A DNA stretch of 14,767 nt from contig JAZBPA010000237.1 in assembly GCA_036351435.1 (NCBI GenBank), positions 1 through 14,767 on the forward strand, written 5' to 3'. The DNA is from JAAUQA01 sp036351435 (GTDB lineage Bacteria > Pseudomonadota > Gammaproteobacteria > Competibacterales > Competibacteraceae). Shown here piece by piece: positions 13,885 through 14,767 of this stretch. The translations under genes were made by a program, and so were the position numbers. Under the pieces are notes generated by a model. The model was given only the letters and a program-made list of their open reading frames with translations. It ran no database searches and was not told the DNA's origin. Positions within the stretch are counted from its first letter, which is position 1. Each line of letters starts with the position of its first letter.

Positions 13885-14767
13885 ATGACCCAAGCCGCTT
13901 CCATCGTTAAATCCGAACATGCCCGGGTACGGCGCATCCTGAGGATGATCAGCGAATTGCAGCAAGAACTGCAAAACACCGGGCAAGTGCCGGATGTTGT
14001 GCTATTCAAGGCGATTTTTGATTATCTCGAGTCCTACGAGAAAACCCATTACCCCAAGGAAGAGCGCTACCTGTTCGCTGCCCTGCGGCTGCGTGAACCG
14101 CAATCGCACCCATTATTGGATCAATTACAGCAGGATCATCAGCAAGGCGAGCAATGGATGATACGCCTGCATGATCTGCTGGACGCTACTCAAGGCGGTG
14201 AGCAAGAGTCCCGCCAAGCTTTCGTGGATGAGCTCGCTCATTTCGTGGCTTTGCTGGAAGAACACATGGACAGGGAGGAACAAGAGGTCTTGCCCCTGGC
14301 GCTAGCCAGCCTCAAGCCGGAAGATTGGCAGGCGGTCGATGAAGGCTATTTGCATTATGACCACTTGCTACCGACCGTGCTGGGGGAAACCGCTAATGTC
14401 GATCTGCACCAACTGTTCACGCAAATCATTCACTTTGCGCCTGAACCGCTCGGCGGTTTGGGGCTCAAGCATGGGGATGCAGCGGCTGCCGCTGCCGTTA
14501 ACCAAGGTTTGGGGGCCGACGGCGGTGGCCTGTCCGGGCAATACGGTCATGTGCGAGCCCTGGATGGATTAACTGAACAGGATTGGCAGGCGATCAACGA
14601 ACAGTATTTGCATCATGATGACCCGCAATTCGGGCGGACCGTCAAAGATGAAATCCGTCAATTGCACACCCGCATGGCTTATGCGGCACCGGCTCCGATC
14701 GGTTTGGGCATGGAGAGCACCACGCTACCCGACACCCAAGACCGGGTACTGGAAATCCAGAGTTTGA
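13885..14767 (+). CDS. Hemerythrin (HHE) domain protein with duplicated C-terminal tail, 3' end outside window
   Basis: An open frame of 294 codons starts at ATG 13885, 27 bases after livG, and runs off the right edge without a stop. The N-terminal ~140 residues form a hemerythrin-type four-helix bundle expected to hold a non-heme diiron centre. Candidate ligands are His12, His55 with Glu59 (HYPKE), His85 and His127 with Glu131 (HMDRE). A tail unit then occurs twice: DWQAVDEGYLHYD (147-159) leading to FAPEPLGGLGL (184-194), and DWQAINEQYLHHD (233-245) leading to AAPAPIGLGM (267-276), an 86-residue offset with an Ala/Gly-rich linker between. Known HHE proteins often carry one such tail. With at least 294 residues it exceeds the common ~150-190, so a further domain may follow. 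The ribosome site is weak (GAGA). A role in oxygen or redox sensing or supply for the epoxidase is speculation. Confidence 0.8.
   Translation, partial: MTQAASIVKSEHARVRRILRMISELQQELQNTGQVPDVVLFKAIFDYLESYEKTHYPKEERYLFAALRLREPQSHPLLDQLQQDHQQGEQWMIRLHDLLDATQGGEQESRQAFVDELAHFVALLEEHMDREEQEVLPLALASLKPEDWQAVDEGYLHYDHLLPTVLGETANVDLHQLFTQIIHFAPEPLGGLGLKHGDAAAAAAVNQGLGADGGGLSGQYGHVRALDGLTEQDWQAINEQYLHHDDPQFGRTVKDEIRQLHTRMAYAAPAPIGLGMESTTLPDTQDRVLEIQSL

Noticed and set aside
1..14767. CRISPR array, tRNA, rRNA or integrase/transposase genes
   Set aside because: No regularly spaced direct repeats, tRNA-like cloverleaf, rRNA sequence or recombinase protein was recognised on either strand.

Overview
The window is proteobacterial chromosome, most likely gammaproteobacterial. 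This rests on protein resemblance, Shine-Dalgarno use, moderate GC content and a thioredoxin-type CysH; no genus can be named from the sequence. Its core is an aerobic phenylacetate catabolism locus: an operon for the multicomponent phenylacetyl-CoA epoxidase with its PaaX-type repressor, and a divergent branched-chain-amino-acid-type (HAAT) ABC transporter.

Layout. At the left edge (1-500, + strand) is the C-terminal part of a GalE-type UDP-glucose 4-epimerase. Converging on it from the minus strand, in transcription order, are a cysH-type PAPS reductase (3970-3218), a divergent GalT-like uridylyltransferase (3079-2033) and an XPB-like DEAH helicase (2014-539). The last two are 18 bases apart. 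From 9574 down to 4145, also on the minus strand, runs the compact series paaX-paaA-paaB-paaC-paaD-paaE, followed by an extra PaaA/PaaC-like ferritin-fold gene. Most starts have good ribosome binding sites and the junctions are tight (a 1-base overlap up to a 40-base gap).

The 329-base divergent region 9575-9903 holds a TTGACA-led promoter for the transporter, a near-perfect ACATAA palindrome and four copies of CATAACA, one on the -35 box. On the plus strand follow livK-like (with signal peptide), a ~100-base nested inverted-repeat element, livH, livM and livG. The permease and ATPase genes overlap at their stop/start codons. A hemerythrin-domain gene starts 27 bases after livG and runs off the right edge; no livF is present in the window.

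Working together (inference): the ABC importer would take up phenylacetate or a related aromatic acid. A CoA ligase outside the window would activate it, and PaaABC(E) with PaaD as maturation factor would form the ring-1,2-epoxide, with PaaX controlling the system through the repeated CATAACA sites. The genes for ring opening and beta-oxidation (paaG, Z, J, H, F, K) are not in this window. The points most worth a second look are the extra PaaA/PaaC-like subunit with a partly altered metal site, the hemerythrin with a duplicated C-terminal tail, the shared operator-like motif, and the nested repeat between livK and livH.
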